From contig CM064870.1 of assembly GCA_032719365.1 (NCBI GenBank), forward strand, positions 44,052,194-44,116,193: a stretch of DNA of 64,000 nucleotides. The letters are read 5' to 3'. Of the stretch, positions 23,694 to 36,939 are shown piece after piece. Both the position numbers and the translations under genes were made by a program. How positions within the stretch are numbered: the stretch's first letter is position 1; every line of letters starts with the position of its first letter. The DNA comes from Prinsepia uniflora. Lineage: Eukaryota; Streptophyta; Magnoliopsida; Rosales; Rosaceae. The notes beneath the pieces are model-generated. The model saw only the letters and a program-made list of their open reading frames with translations. It ran no database searches and was not told the DNA's origin.

Positions 23694-26600
23694 TGTTAGG
23701 ACCGGTCCCAAATCCCCCAGGATTAATGTGGGACCCGCCTGATCCCTTCTGACACCACGTGTCAGACCAGGGAAAATTCCATCTCTGCCCTCGTCGGGGC
23801 TATCAGAGTGCATCAGGATCGTAGGAGGAGGGGAGTGATGTCTTGTCTCTGCTACAGCCCGCATCCGCGATCAACCTGAATGGCATTAAAAAGCGAAACT
23901 GTGAGTGGACAATTTAAACATTTCATTAAAAACCTTTTCACATAAAGACATTTATGCCCTTCATAAATACATACGCATGCATTCGAAAACTGTTTAGTAA
24001 AACATTCATAAAATCATTTAATTTATCAAACATATTCTTGACATCATTCAAGGGTTCATGCCCAGTTCCATAAACCGACATGAACCATAAATCCATTTGG
24101 GTCCTCGACCCGAAATCACAATCTAAAACCCGTAGGTCAAATCAATAGGGACTCAGCCCAAATCACATCAAGTGGGTCTCAGCCCAAAACCATTCTCAAA
24201 ATATCACAAACGGGGTCTCCGCCCCAAATCACTTTCACAATTTCAAATACGGGGGTCTCCGCCCCAAATCATTTTCTAATCATAAAACATAGGGTCTCCG
24301 TCCTCAAATCACTTTTCCATAAAATCTCATACGTACCGTCATATGTATAACCAATCCGCGGCACTTTCGGAAGATGCCAACTCGGGGCACACAGCCCCTA
24401 GGGAACACATCCCCGAAATAGTCACGATGTCAAATCTATACTAGTGTGCACACTACTCGGGGTCTCACTCCGAGTCTTCTCCCAGGAATCTCCATCTGGG
24501 AGGCTCAATCACTGGATCTACTCCGAGCTCTCTCTCTGGATCTAGTTCACACATCTCTCCGGAATCTGGTCCGGGACCACATCATATCCAGTAACCACCA
24601 CTCCTGGAACGGGATCCCTATGAGGATACCCACTCTGGTATGTGGATCGTGACTCTCCAGGTCGACGCTGGAGGAGACCATATAAACATATGGAGGGTTC
24701 AATATATTTTCAAAATACTTTCTTTCTTTCTCAAAATACATTTCAACTTGGTCTCAAACCCGATTCATCTCAACGGGATTCCTCGAATCCGATTCAAATT
24801 CATTTCACAGGCCTCGTCCTAAATCCTCAGTTCAACTGGGTCTCATGCCCGAATTCTCATTTCACAAACTGACTGGGACTCAGCCCGATAACACGAATAA
24901 CTCGGCCCTAAGCCCGAACCACAACTCAACAGGACTTCAAGTCCAATTTTACAACCAATAGGGCCCTAAGCCCGATATCTCAATTAAATGGGTCTCAGGC
25001 CCGATATCATAAATCAACGGGGCCTCAAGCCCGATAGTACACCTAACTGGGTCTCAACCCCGAATCGTAAACCAACTGGGCCCTCAGCCCGATCGTATAA
25101 CACAAATGGACCGTAGGTCCGATTCCTAGTCAAATCAAATGGACTCCCAGTCCGAGAGTTGTAAATCAAATGGGTCTCGTGCCTGATTTCATATTTCTAA
25201 ATCCGAAATCCATTTATTAAACCCTCGTTGAAAACCTAGAACGTATATGCATTGTATAAAACCAGAAATCTCGAAATACGTGCAAATACGTAAATCCTAG
25301 GCTACCACAAATGAATGCACTCATGGCATCACAAAACATACATTAAAACAATTATAAAACATTTATGCATGCATTAATTTCGAGAGAAGGGTCCACTCAC
25401 AGACCGTCTGAAGCCGCGCCTCGATATGCATGCCATAACCGTCTCCCAGGTCAAACGTCCCCTCTGGATTCCCGAACCTGTCCAAAATCATTTAGAGGGT
25501 TACTAACTACTTATATAACCCTTCACTAAAGCCCCGAAATTTTCCGGAATTTCTAACTATTTTTAAACTCGAACCTAAACCTTCGGACATCCCGAAACCT
25601 ATCGAAACGATGTCCGATTGACACGAGACCAGTCCCAAAATGTTCGTTACATCGAATAGATGAGTTCGTATGTTGGAACCTTCTTCGAAATGTGGGACAC
25701 GCGCCCTCACGTGCTCAGAGAAGCCCCTGCGCGTGAAGCCCACGCGCCGGGCACTGTTCATTGTCTTCAAGCTCAGCCACCGGTCCGGGCCGGCCGGTCC
25801 AGTCCAACCCCTGTAACTGGACCGGCGTGGACCGGTCTAGGCTCCTACAACCCTCAAATCTCGTCCGTTTTCCTCCATTTCAATCCTATTCTTTATGTTT
25901 TAATCCTAGGAAGCTAAACCAATCAACCAAAACTCCTAAAACCTTCAAACCCGACCCGTTCACATTGAATCCCACGGTTCAATTTTCCCAATCGTCCCTT
26001 GGGCTGAACAGCCCTTCACCGCCGTCCAAACCGCCCTCTACACTCTCTTATAACCTCAATAAACCCCATCTAATCACTAGAATTCAGCCCTAACACCTAA
26101 AACCCGAAAATGAAATTTTGAAGGTAAATTTTTACCTTCGCGGGTCCACGGCCACCGTGCACGGCGGCCCCCGATCTTGCCACCATCCAGTCCGTTCTGG
26201 TCTCCTCTTCCTCTTTCCTTCATGGTCCATGCTCATTGGAGAGGTTTGATGGATGTTTGTGGGGGATGGGTTACATGGGTTAAGGGTTTGGGAATGGTTT
26301 GGATGAATGAAACAGATAAGGGAGGGGGATGCATGAATGTGGGCTGGTGGCCAGTGGATGAGTGACACTTGTCACTCATCCATTGGTTGCCTCAAAATCT
26401 GGTCCCACTAGAGACAAAACTCCCCTTTTTGTCTCGTAAAACGTGTCGTTATGAATAGTACCCCCAGAACTTCCGTGAACCGTAACTTCGTCGACGAACG
26501 TCCGAATTCGATGTACCGCCTGTCTACGGATTCATATCGTCGTGATCTACGTAACAGTCTTTGGCCCTCGGCCATCAGACCTCCTGGTCAAAAAGTCAAC

Positions 26601-26904
26601 TTTTGACCCCTTTTACCCAAAATTACCAAAATGCCCCTAAACTTCCGAACGTCATAACTTCTTCCTCGGACGTCGGAATCGAGCGTGCCACCTGTCTATG
26701 AACTCGTGACGTCACGAACTACATCACGGTCATCTGTCAAAGTCCGTTTGACCATCCGAATGAAAAGTCAAAGATTTTCCCATTCTAGGGGCAAAATCGT
26801 CATTTCGCCCGAACGTTCGCTAATCCTCGTCTAATCTTTGATTAGCCTTGATAATCCGTCCTTAATTCTTAATTAATCCCATTAATTCGGGACGGGTCGT
26901 TACA
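23694..26904 (-). repeat. Left LTR of LARD-like element 1 (3' LTR in sense)
   Basis: This LTR is 3211 bp. Landmarks: terminal hairpin CTGACAC-CAC-GTGTCAG near 23751-23767, CTGTGAGTGGAC 23899-23910, repeated GGGGTCTCCGCCCC units 24200-24310, GGGC...GCCCGA array 24820-25170, GTCCACTCACAG 25391-25402, palindrome 26356-26381. The putative intron spans 23876-25400 (minus). Confidence 0.92.
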
Positions 26905-29826
26905 AACTTCTCCCCTTAAGGAATTTCGTCCTCGAAATTCAAATCGACCCGATTCCACAACCAAACTGTGGAATCCAATGATGTTCCCTCGACTCGGATC
27001 GCTGCACCCACACACAAGGGTACCCATGTAACATTACACGTCCGACACACACCTCGTACGCGTCGGTACGCATTGTTACTAGAGCCACCAAAGCTCCAAT
27101 TCATTTCCGATAACTACAAGTCTACTCGTACGTCTCTCTCGAGGCCAAATATCGACACTCGTCGATTTCGCCTGTCACTCACTTGACAGGTCATCAACAC
27201 CTGACTGACCTCCAAACGGCTTTTCAGTCTAACACTCTAACAGTCGACACGCTGAAAACGCATCCCACTAAGGGCTATCACAGCCAAGCTAGCTTCCTGC
27301 TCAGCATCTGATCGGACAACATCCTACAGATCCTGCCATCACAATGGCACGAATCCCATCTCATAGGTCATCATCAAACCTATGCCCATACTGACTCTTC
27401 TTAGAGTCCCAACAATCCATACCTAACTGAACTCATCGGATACCTATCAATTCGTTACTGCAACATGTCATGCCTTTGTGACCAGCCAAAAACTCCCGGC
27501 TCCACCGCGCTTCGCTGCGCTACTCTGATCTCTATTCGTTCTCGAGTCCTCGCATCACATCTCGTATCACCTCGAGTCTCCAAAATGTCACTTATCGGAT
27601 CCATTCCGATCGCCACTCATGTCCATCTAGGACTCTATCCAAACTACAACGTACTCGAACTCTCGGGCACTCTCAACTAGACATACCGATTGATCGTGAT
27701 CAATCCCATCATCGAACGTGCACAACACTCCGATGCACCTATACCACAACAACATCGGGGCGCCCCCGACCTACTCAAGGACTGCACTCTGGCAACGTCC
27801 AACCACATACTACTGTCTGCACTAAGCGAACGTCAATCCATCACCTCAGACATTTACTCGTTACATCCTGTGATGCTAATATACCATCTACTCTTCACGT
27901 CAATCAAATTGACTTACAGCCTAGGTGTTCGGTTCTTACACCCTCTTGAACTCCTAGCCGTCAAATCACTCCTCGTCGTCCCACCTAGGAACGAAATCCA
28001 GGAGAATCCAAGAGAATGACGTCCAAGTTCATCCTATGTCATCCTCTGGCACTCAGCACTGTCTACCAAGGAGTCACAATCGGTGACCTCAGAATACACA
28101 TCACCAAAACGGAATCAAGCACTCTTCTCAACGTCTCAAACACAACTTCTCTTGATTCTGATGTTCCAATCACGTTGGAACCATGTCCCTTTTCCAATCA
28201 CTGAGCTCACTCATCACGCGGACATTCTCACATCCTACAGGCAAACAAGCGCCAAGTCCTCAACTCAGGAGGTATGGTCAACCGTGGTCAACCAAAACCA
28301 ATATGCAATGGACTCTCAAGTCCTCAGCTCAACCTGACACCATCCACGCGTCCGTGAATACCGCGCTTGCATTTAACCTTGAGTCGCGTACTACCAAAAC
28401 GGACAAATCGACTCATACGTCACAAGACGTCACTTAAGCCATCTATTCGTATCTGGATCTCACAATTCACTTCAATGTTACAACTTCTGGGCACACCCTC
28501 GCGACTCAATCTAACAGCACTGGGGGAACTAGTCTCCATTACTGGGGAAACTGATCTCCAACACAGGGGAAACTAATCTCCATACCAAGTACTCCCGTAC
28601 CTCGCACTGAGCCACTCGGGATCCTCTCTGTCCCACTTATAACAACCACCTTCACTGGAGCGTGGCAAGTGTGCCAACACCCAATGTCAACATTTCATTC
28701 TGCGATCGGACTCAGCCGTCACCAAGTCGAATCCAGAATCACTGCTCATACTGTGAGTCACTCACGCACCTCGTATCATCGTCACGACTGACGAATCCTA
28801 TCGTCACAATCGTCACGGCAACCTGAGTCTATCCAACTCGATAAGACTCAATCACGTCCATCGATAGCAGCGTCTGTCACAACCTCGTGCAGAAAAAACT
28901 CAGAAACACTCTGCTGTCGAGACTCCCAATCCATACGGTAGTCTCACCGCCGGTACCAACCTCTCGACGCACAACATCCACTGATCGGTCCACCTCGGGA
29001 TCCGATCACAGGTTCCACACTCCTGGTCACTTGCCAATCAATCACCTACTAGGGTTATCATAAACCCGACTGCCCACTGCAGCTCTACCATCCTGACCAA
29101 TCCCTCGATCTCGACTCCGAAGAGTCGTCATACTCCCATACTGGTACTAAACCAGCCAAAACTACACTGTGAGGATCTCATCCTCCCGTAACTCTATGGC
29201 TCTCAGCCGCTGGACTCCACAAGAACCCAGCCATATTCCGTGCCTAACACGACACAAGCACTACGTGCGCAAACGGATCCTATCGTATCACACCACAACC
29301 ACTCCGGTTATCTCCTGCGAGTCGACATCCCTGCAAGTTGTCATCCAGGAAGGATTCGACACACCGAAACATGGCATCACTACGCCAACCAGAGTTACAC
29401 ATTCCTATTCCTAACTATCGTGACTGTAGTCGTACAGAGTCATCGTGTTGGGCGACCCTAACCTCTGACCACCACTGGCATTAATCCGGACCTCCTCTAT
29501 CTGACACGTCCAAACCGTCGAGCGGTTACGACTCTCAAGTCGTCCTACTGTGTCTACCGGTAACACCATGGCTCTAAGTCGTTATCCTTCACACGATTTC
29601 TAATCCTACTTAGGATCCACTTCCTCGAAACACAAGGCATTTTATGCCAATCGAACCTCAAACGATCGTACCACTTGACAAACCTCATCCAACTAAGGTT
29701 CGATTCTACCGAAACCTCGTACTAATACCCTAACTACCAGGTTGATGACGGGCTGTTACGACTTCAGAGACATCATATCCTCGACCTGCGTGTACTCCAC
29801 GAGCAAAACACGCTCTGATACCAACT
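26905..29826 (-). mobile_element. Internal region of LARD-like element 1
   Basis: The polypurine end on the minus strand reads TTAAGGGGAGAAGTT immediately before the LTR, preceded by AATTTCGAGGACGAAATTCC, the DNA that in Tekay/Del chromoviruses encodes the end of the polyprotein (FRGRN). That is the only trace of a coding ancestor I can see. The remainder has only short unrelated open frames on both strands. The sequence just inside the primer site (TCCTCGACCTGCGT...) is shared with the second element. Confidence 0.8.
29812..29823 (-). other. Primer-binding site of LARD-like element 1
   Basis: It reads TGGTATCAGAGC on the minus strand, the standard site complementary to the 3' end of initiator tRNA-Met, 3 bp inside the LTR boundary at 29827. 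Confidence 0.93.
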
Positions 29827-32800
29827 TGTCAGGACCGGACCCAAATCCCCCGGGATTCACGTGGGACCCGCCTGATCCCGTCTGGCACCACGTGTCAGAC
29901 TAGGGAAAATTCCATCTCTGCCCTCGCTGGGGCTATCAGAGTGCATCAGGATCGTAGGAGGAGGGGAGTGATGTCTCGTCTCTGCTACAGTCCGCATCCG
30001 CGATCAACCTGAAGAGCATTAAAATGCGAAAACTGTGAGTGGACAATTTAAACATTTCATTAAAAACCTTTTCGCATAAAGACATTTATGCCCTTCATAA
30101 ATACATACGCATGCATTCGAAAACCGTTTAGTAAAACATTCATAAAATCATTCAATTGATCAAACATATTCTTGACATCATTCAAGGGTTCATGCCCAGT
30201 TCCCATAAACCGACATGAACCATAAATCCATTTGGGTCCTCGACCCGAAATCGCAATCTAAAACCCGTAGGTCAAATCAATAGGGACTCAGCCCAAATCA
30301 CATCAAGTGGATCTCAGCCCAAAACCATTCTCAAAATATCACAAACGGGGTCTCCGCCCCAAAACACTTTCACAATTTCAAATACGGGGGTCTCCGCCCC
30401 AAATCATTTTCTAATCATAAAACATAGGGTCTCCGCCCTCAAATCACTTTTCCATAAAATCTCATACGTACAGTCATACGTATAACCCACCGCGGCACTT
30501 CCGAGAAGATGCCAACTCGGGGCACACATCCCCTAGGGAACACGTCCCCGAAATAGTCACGATGTCAAATCTATACTAGTGTGCACACTACTCGGGGTCT
30601 CACTCCGAGTCTTCTCCCAGGAATATCCATCTGGGAGGCTCAATCACTGGATCTACTCTGAACTCTCTCTCTCTGGATCTAGTCCACACATCTGTCCGGA
30701 ATCTGGTCCGGGATCACATCATATCTAGTAACCACCACTCCTGGAACGGGATCCCTATGGGGATACCCACTCTGGTATGTGGATCGTGACTCTCCAGGTC
30801 GACGCTGGAGGAGACCATATAAACATATGGAGGGTTCAATATATTTTCAAAATACTTTCTTTCTTTCTCAAAATACATTTCAACTGGGTCTCAAACCCGA
30901 TTCATCTCAACGGGATTCCTCGAATCCGATTCAAATTCATTTCACAGGCCTCGGCCTAAATCCTCAGTTCAACTGGGTCTCATGCCCGAATTCCCGTTTC
31001 ACAAACTGAACTGGGACTCAAGCCCGATAACACGAATAACTCGGCCCTAAGCCCGAACCATAACTCAACAGGACTTCAAGTCCGATTTTACAACCAATAG
31101 GGCCCTAAGCCCGATATCTCAACTAAATGGGTGTCAGGCCCGATATCATAAATCAACGGGGCCTCAAGCCCGATAGTACACCTAACTGGGCCTCAAACCC
31201 GAATTGTAAACCAACTGGGCCCTCAGCCCGATCGTATAACACAAATGGACCCTAGGTCCGATTCCCCGTCAAATCAAATGGACTCCCAGTCCGAGAGTTG
31301 TAAATCAAATGGGTCTCGTGCCCGATTTCATATTTCTAAATCCGAAATCCATTTATTAAACTCTCATTGAAAACCTAGAACGTATATGCATCGTATAAAA
31401 CTAGAAATCTCGAAATACGTGCAAATACGTAAATCCGAGGCTACCACAAACAAATGCACTCATGACATCACAAAACATACATTAAAACAATTATAAAACA
31501 TTTATGCATGCATCAATTTCGAGAGAAGGGTCCACTCACAGACCGTCCGAAGCCGCGCCTCAATACGCGTGCCATAACCGCCTCTTGTGTCAAATGTCAC
31601 CTCCGGGATTCCTGAACCTGTCCAAAATCATTTAGAGGGTTACTAACTACTTATATAACCCCTCACTAAAGCCCCATAATTTTTTGGAATTTCTAACTAT
31701 TTTTAAACTCGAACCTAAACCTTCGGACATCCCGAAACCTATCGAAACGATGTCTGATTGACACGAGACCAGTCCCAAAATGTTCGTTACATCGAATAGA
31801 TGAGTTCGTATGTTGGAACCTTCCTCGAAATGCTGGCCACGCGCCCTCACGTGCTCAGAGAAGCCCCTGCGCGTCAAGCCCACGCGCCGGGCACTGTTCA
31901 TTGTCTTCAAGCTCCAGCCGCCGGTCCGGGCCGGCCGGTCCGGTACAACCCCTGCAACTGGACGGGCGTGACCGATGCAGGCTCCTACAACCCTCAAATC
32001 TCGTTCGTTTTCCTCCATTTCAATCCTATTCTTTATGTTTTAATCCTAGGAAGGTAAACCAATCAACCAAAACTCCTAAAACCTTCAAAACCCGACCCGT
32101 TCACATTGAATCCCACGGTTCAATTTTCCCGATCGTCCCCGGGGCTGAACAGCCCTTCACCGCCGTCCAAACTGCCCTCTACACTCTCTTATAACCTCAA
32201 TAAACCCCATCTAATCACTAGAATTCAGCCCTAACACCTAAACCCGAAAATGAAATTTTGAAGGTAAAATTTTTACCTTCGCGGGTCCACGGCCACCGTG
32301 CACGGCGGCCCCCGATCTTGCCACCATCCATTCCGTTCTGGTCTCCTCTTCCTCTTTCCTTCATGGTCCATGCTCATTGGAGAGGTTTGATGGATGTTTG
32401 TGGGGGATGGGTTACACGGGTTAAGGGTTTGGGAATGGTTTGGATGAATGAAACAGATAAGGGAGGGGGATGCATGAATGTGGGCTGGTGGGCAGTGGAT
32501 GAGTGACACTTGTCACTCATCCATTGGTTGCCTCAAAATCTGGTCCCACTAGAGACAAAACTCCCCTTTTTGTCTCGTAAAACGTGTCGTTATGAATAGT
32601 ACCCCCGGAACTTCCGTGAACCGTAACTTCGTCGACGAACGTCCGAATTCGATGTACCGCTTGTCTACGAATTCGTATCGTCGTGATCTACGTAACAGTC
32701 TTTGGCCCTCGACCATCGGACCTCCCGGTCAAAAAGTCAACTTTTGACCACTTTTACCCAAAATTACCAAAATGCCCCTAAACTTCCAAACGTCATAACT

Positions 32801-33045
32801 TCTTCCTTAGACGTCGGAATCAAGCGTTCCACCTGTCTATGAACTCGTGATGTCACGAACTACGTTACGGTCATCGGTCAAAGTCCGTTTGACCGTCCAA
32901 ATGAAAAGTCAACGATTTTCCCATTCTTGGGGCAAAATCGTCATTTCGCCCGAACGTTCACTAATCCTCGTCTAATCTCTTATTAGCCCTGCTAATCCGT
33001 CATTAATTCTTAATTAATCCCGTTAATTCGGGACGGGTCGTTACA
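29827..33045 (-). repeat. Right LTR of LARD-like element 1 (5' LTR in sense)
   Basis: This LTR is 3219 bp, with the same landmarks as the left copy: terminal hairpin near 29881-29900, CTGTGAGTGGAC 30033-30044, GGGC...GCCCGA array 30960-31335, GTCCACTCACAG 31530-31541, palindrome 32497-32522. The putative intron spans 30009-31539 (minus). Confidence 0.92.
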
Positions 33046-33050
33046 ATCAG

Positions 33051-34132
33051 TCCCATACATTCAGATTAAATCATCAAATTCAATTGAAATATCATATGTT
33101 CACAATCACAACATTACCCAATTCAATTGTAAATCCATACTATCCTATGTTCACAATATCATTCATAAATTCATAATTATAAATTCAAAACAAAAAATCA
33201 AATTCAAAGTTCAAACATAAACAATACATTTGCGAGGCCGAGACTCAGATTACCTAACCCAAAATAGAAATAAAATCATAATTTAAAATTTGAAGAAAAA
33301 TCATCCACGATTCCCATAACCCAAAATTTCACATCAAGACTTGATTCATCACTTTCGATGTCGATCTGCAGAACCCAATAGTATCCAAAGTTTGATTTTG
33401 ACAATGGACGATGAATTTTGAAATAAATACTCGATTCACCACTTACCATTTACCACCATGATTCGCAGCTTCCAATATCTTACATCTCATTCACGATGGA
33501 AGCCTTCATCCTCCGTCTCGGCTTCTTCTCTTCGCTCTCTCTCTCAGTCTCTGGACTCTTTTGAAGGATGAAGATTGAGCAATTGAAGATGGAAGATTCT
33601 CAAGTCTCTCATCTCTCGTTCATGTTATGTGAGATAGTAGGACGTCTTTGTTCTCTCTGTATTCTTTGTTAATAACGAAGAGTCGAAGATACAACTTTTT
33701 TTTATACAGTCAAAAGGTTGAAGAATGAAAGGTAAAAAGTCTTTTTGGTCCAATTGAACACACTAATATATTCCTAATATGGGTGTGATATCCTATTACA
33801 AATGGGCATCATGGACACACTAATATGGGCTGTGATATCATTTTATGAATGACCTTATTGAACACACTGTTTTACAAGTCCAATTAAGTTTAAAGACCAA
33901 CCCAAGGCCCATAACCTCTAACATTATATAAATTATTAATTTATTAGGATTTTACGCTTATTATAATTAATTAATTACATATTTGTACTCACTGTAATAT
34001 TACGAATGCGAATATATTTATAGTAATACTATTATATTTTTAATATATTGAATTTTTCCCCAAAAAAAAATTGCCTAGGCACTAAGCCCCTACTCGCCGC
34101 CCTGGAAGCACCTAGCGCCGTTTTGTACATTG
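33051..34132. other. Right part of the hAT element
   Basis: The stretch is AT-rich, with a CTCTCTCTCTCAGTCTCT tract near 33535 and no recognisable protein. It ends in GGCG-rich subterminal sequence and the inverted terminal repeat. Confidence 0.6.
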
Positions 34133-34140
34133 ATCATAAC

Positions 34141-34623
34141 ATTCTCTCGAAAAATGCATGAAGCCCCATTCAGGCACGTTTGGGAACTACACGAAGCACC
34201 GTCCAGATTATTACATCATCTCCTGGGAATTGCATGAAGCATCATCTGGGTCATCACAACAACCAAATACCAACCATATAACATAACGACACTACGCGTA
34301 GGCCACTAACATAACTACGACAAATCTAAAAACAGTACCAACACATCATCCAAACGAGTTCCCTAGGATATTTGTGTAAACCATTCGGGAACAGGAGCCC
34401 AGCTTGACATCTGAGTCGAACTAACCACCCACTAAGGTACTAAAGCCCAGCTCGACATCTGAGCAGTCGCCCCACAATGCCATTCTCGGGAAAAGGGCCA
34501 AGCTCGATGTGTGAGATTGTTCACAATTCGCTCAGGCATACAACATTTGAGCATTCACTAGTTATCTAAAATAACCTTTCAAATCCACATTTCATGTTCC
34601 AGGACTAAGAAGTCGAGGCATGA
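34141..34623. other. Host repeat remnant between the hAT and LARD-like element 2
   Basis: It continues the GAAGC(A/G)TCATC and TGGGAATTGCATGAAGC units of 23340-23440, then holds CCCAGCT(C/T)GACATCTGAG units (34390-34520) of the copy E type in antisense orientation, and ends with a short sense-oriented piece that resumes after 42985. Confidence 0.6.
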
Positions 34624-36939
34624 TGACAGGACCCATCCCAATCCCCCCGAGATTAGTGCGGGATGACCCTGCTCCCAGGCTATCAGAGTACGCCAGGATT
34701 CGGAGGAGGCATGTGATATCCTGGTCTCTGCTACAGTCCACATCGTATCAAACCTGAAGGGTATTAAAAATAGAAAGATTGTGAGTGGATAAAAATAAAG
34801 AGTTTATAAAACATATCCATAAAAAACCTTTATACCCTCCACCAAAAAGTATGCATGCATAGTAAAACCATTTACTCAAACCACATATGTTAAAACATCC
34901 ATATTTAGGGTCTCAGCCCCAAATTCCGTAAATACAAGTCATACGGGCTCCTGGCCAAAACCATTTATCATCATAAAACACAATTTCCCAAACCAATTAA
35001 ATCATGTTTATTATCCATTATATTCATATCCAGAACCTGTCACGGTAAAATAAAGCTACGCGCGTGCTAACCGGGGTCTCAAACCCAAGTCTCTCCAGGG
35101 TCTACCCAGGTCAACGTCCGTAGATCAATGACCCTCCATGGAGGTAACGAACCATGCCCATCCTGAGAGTAAGGAACCCAACTGGGGGGCGACTCCACTC
35201 AGTTAGTGCTCCGTGACTACTCCGGGGTCCACCCAGGCCAACGACCCTCCCCGGAGGAGACAATCATATATAAAGGATGGAATATGAAAAACCTTTTGAA
35301 ATCATTCTTGAAACCTTTCAAGGATTCATGCCCGGCCCCTCATAAGCCGTCATAATCCATAAAAGCCTTTCATGGGCTCATGCCGGTTCCCATAAACCGT
35401 CATGACCCGTAAATCCATTTCAAGGGTTCATGCCGGTTCCCATAAACTGTCATTAACCATAAAAACCATTTGTAACACATAACTGGGCGCTAGGCCCGAA
35501 TCCACATAGAAACTGTACCTCAAGTCCGAATCGTAAACCAACTGGGCTTCCGGCCCGATTCCGTAAATCAAATGGTCCTCAAGTCCAAGAATTACCTTTT
35601 CAAATCCAAAATCATTTCATGAAATCATATCCAAAACCACAAGAATGGAAAATCAGTGTAAAATCGGAAAACCTCGATTTACGTGCAAGCACGTAAATCG
35701 CCTCGAAATACTTGAAACTATATAATTCACAAGCATCCAAATCAACATCATAAAATCACATTCATTATGCTTTTGGAAATCCAAAACCATTTCATTCAGA
35801 CCAATAAAGACGTACGGACCCGTATAGGTACCGTATAGGGCAGAAACCTCGAAATACGTGCCTATACGTAACCACACATCCAAATGCACTCATGGCATCA
35901 CAAAAAAGTATTTAAAACATATAATAAACATTTATGCATGCACCAATTTAGAAAACAAGGTCCACTCACAGACCGTCCGAGCTGCCACCTCGATTTGCGT
36001 GCCATAGGCTCTCCCGAGCCAATCCGACCTCTACGGGTCATCCTGACCTCACGGGTTCTCCTCCGCCGTCCACCGTCTAGTCCCCCGGTTCCTCAGCCCC
36101 TCACACTCCTCACGGTCATATTTATCTCCTAGGGAATGGTGGTATGAGTGTGTGTTAGGAAGAAAATGAAGAAAATGGTGGGAAGGGGGTTTCGGGTTTG
36201 GGGAGGAAAAACAAAGAATGGGGATGATGATGATGATCAGATAGGAGAAGTGAGGATTAGATGATTAGATGAGTGGTGAGGATTTAAAGATGAAATTAGA
36301 TGAATGGTTAGGATTAATTGTAGGATAGATTAATTATATAATAATAATTATAATATTATTTTATTAAGTAGATCCACCTTTTTAGGAACTAGCCAATGGG
36401 ATGAGTGACACTTGTCACTCATCCATAGGTCCACCTAAAATATCTGCCCAATCAGATATTGCCAACTCAGCCCCGTCTCGAAGTACGTGCATAGTGAAAC
36501 CGAACTTCCGTGACCCATAACTCTCCCGTTCGAAGTCTGATTTCAGTGTGCCGCCTGTCTATGGATTCGTATCGTCCCCATCTACGTAACGGTCTTTGGC
36601 CCTCGGCCATCGGACCTCTCGGTCAAAAAGTCAACATTTGCCCCTTTTTAACCAAAATTACCAAAATGCCCCTAAACTTCCGAACGTCATAACTTCCTCC
36701 TCGAACGTCGGAATTGAACGTCCCACCTATCTTTGAACCCGTGACGTCACAAACTACGTCACGGTCATCGGTGAAAGTCCATTTGACTGCCCGATCGAAA
36801 AGTCAACGTTTTGCCACCATCAGGGGCAAAACGGTCATTTCGCATCGTTCGTCCGATTTTACCCAACTAATCCCGAATTAGCCTCACTAATCGTGATTAG
36901 TCACTAATATAATCCCGGAATTTGGGACGGGTCCTTACA
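34624..36939 (-). repeat. Left LTR of LARD-like element 2, with 50-bp deletion
   Basis: This LTR is 2316 bp. Relative to the right LTR it lacks the 50 bp that hold the terminal TCTGACAC...GTGTCAGA hairpin (junction at about 34677). GTCCACTCACAG is at 35960-35971; its partner near 34780 is mutated at both ends (TTGTGAGTGGAT). The palindrome is at 36399-36424. The putative intron spans 34754-35969 (minus). Confidence 0.92.

Larger units (their letters stand above)
23694..33045 (-). mobile_element. LARD-like long-LTR retrotransposon 1 (complete, non-coding)
   Basis: This is a complete insertion: LTR 23694-26904, internal 26905-29826, LTR 29827-33045, with target duplication ATCAG (23689-23693 and 33046-33050). 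The sense direction is the minus strand, because the tRNA-iMet type primer site (GCTCTGATACCA on the + strand, 29812-29823) adjoins the right LTR and the polypurine end adjoins the left LTR. No gag, protease, RT, RNase H or integrase is seen in the 2.9-kb interior, so it depended on proteins from another element. The two LTRs are similar but show scattered differences, so the insertion is not very recent. Confidence 0.92.
23452..34132. mobile_element. hAT-type non-autonomous element, interrupted by a long-LTR element
   Basis: The ends are CAATGTTCAAAACGGC (left) and the reverse complement of CAATGTACAAAACGGC (right), followed inward by GGCG-rich subterminal sequence. The flanks are GTCATAAC (23444-23451) and ATCATAAC (34133-34140), an 8-bp target duplication with one mismatch, diagnostic of hAT. 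After removing the retrotransposon at 23694-33045, about 1.3 kb remains (23452-23693 plus 33051-34132). No transposase is visible. Confidence 0.88.

Noticed and set aside
26132..26368. Open frames of 60-120 residues within the long LTRs, some present in several copies (also 32273-32509, 24642-24872, 30779-31009)
   Set aside because: They are conserved only because the LTRs are duplicates; both strands are open in places, composition is low-complexity, and no domain is recognised.
27465..28576. Several overlapping open frames in the interior of LARD-like element 1
   Set aside because: None resembles gag or pol, frames shift repeatedly, and they lie on the strand opposite to the element's sense direction.
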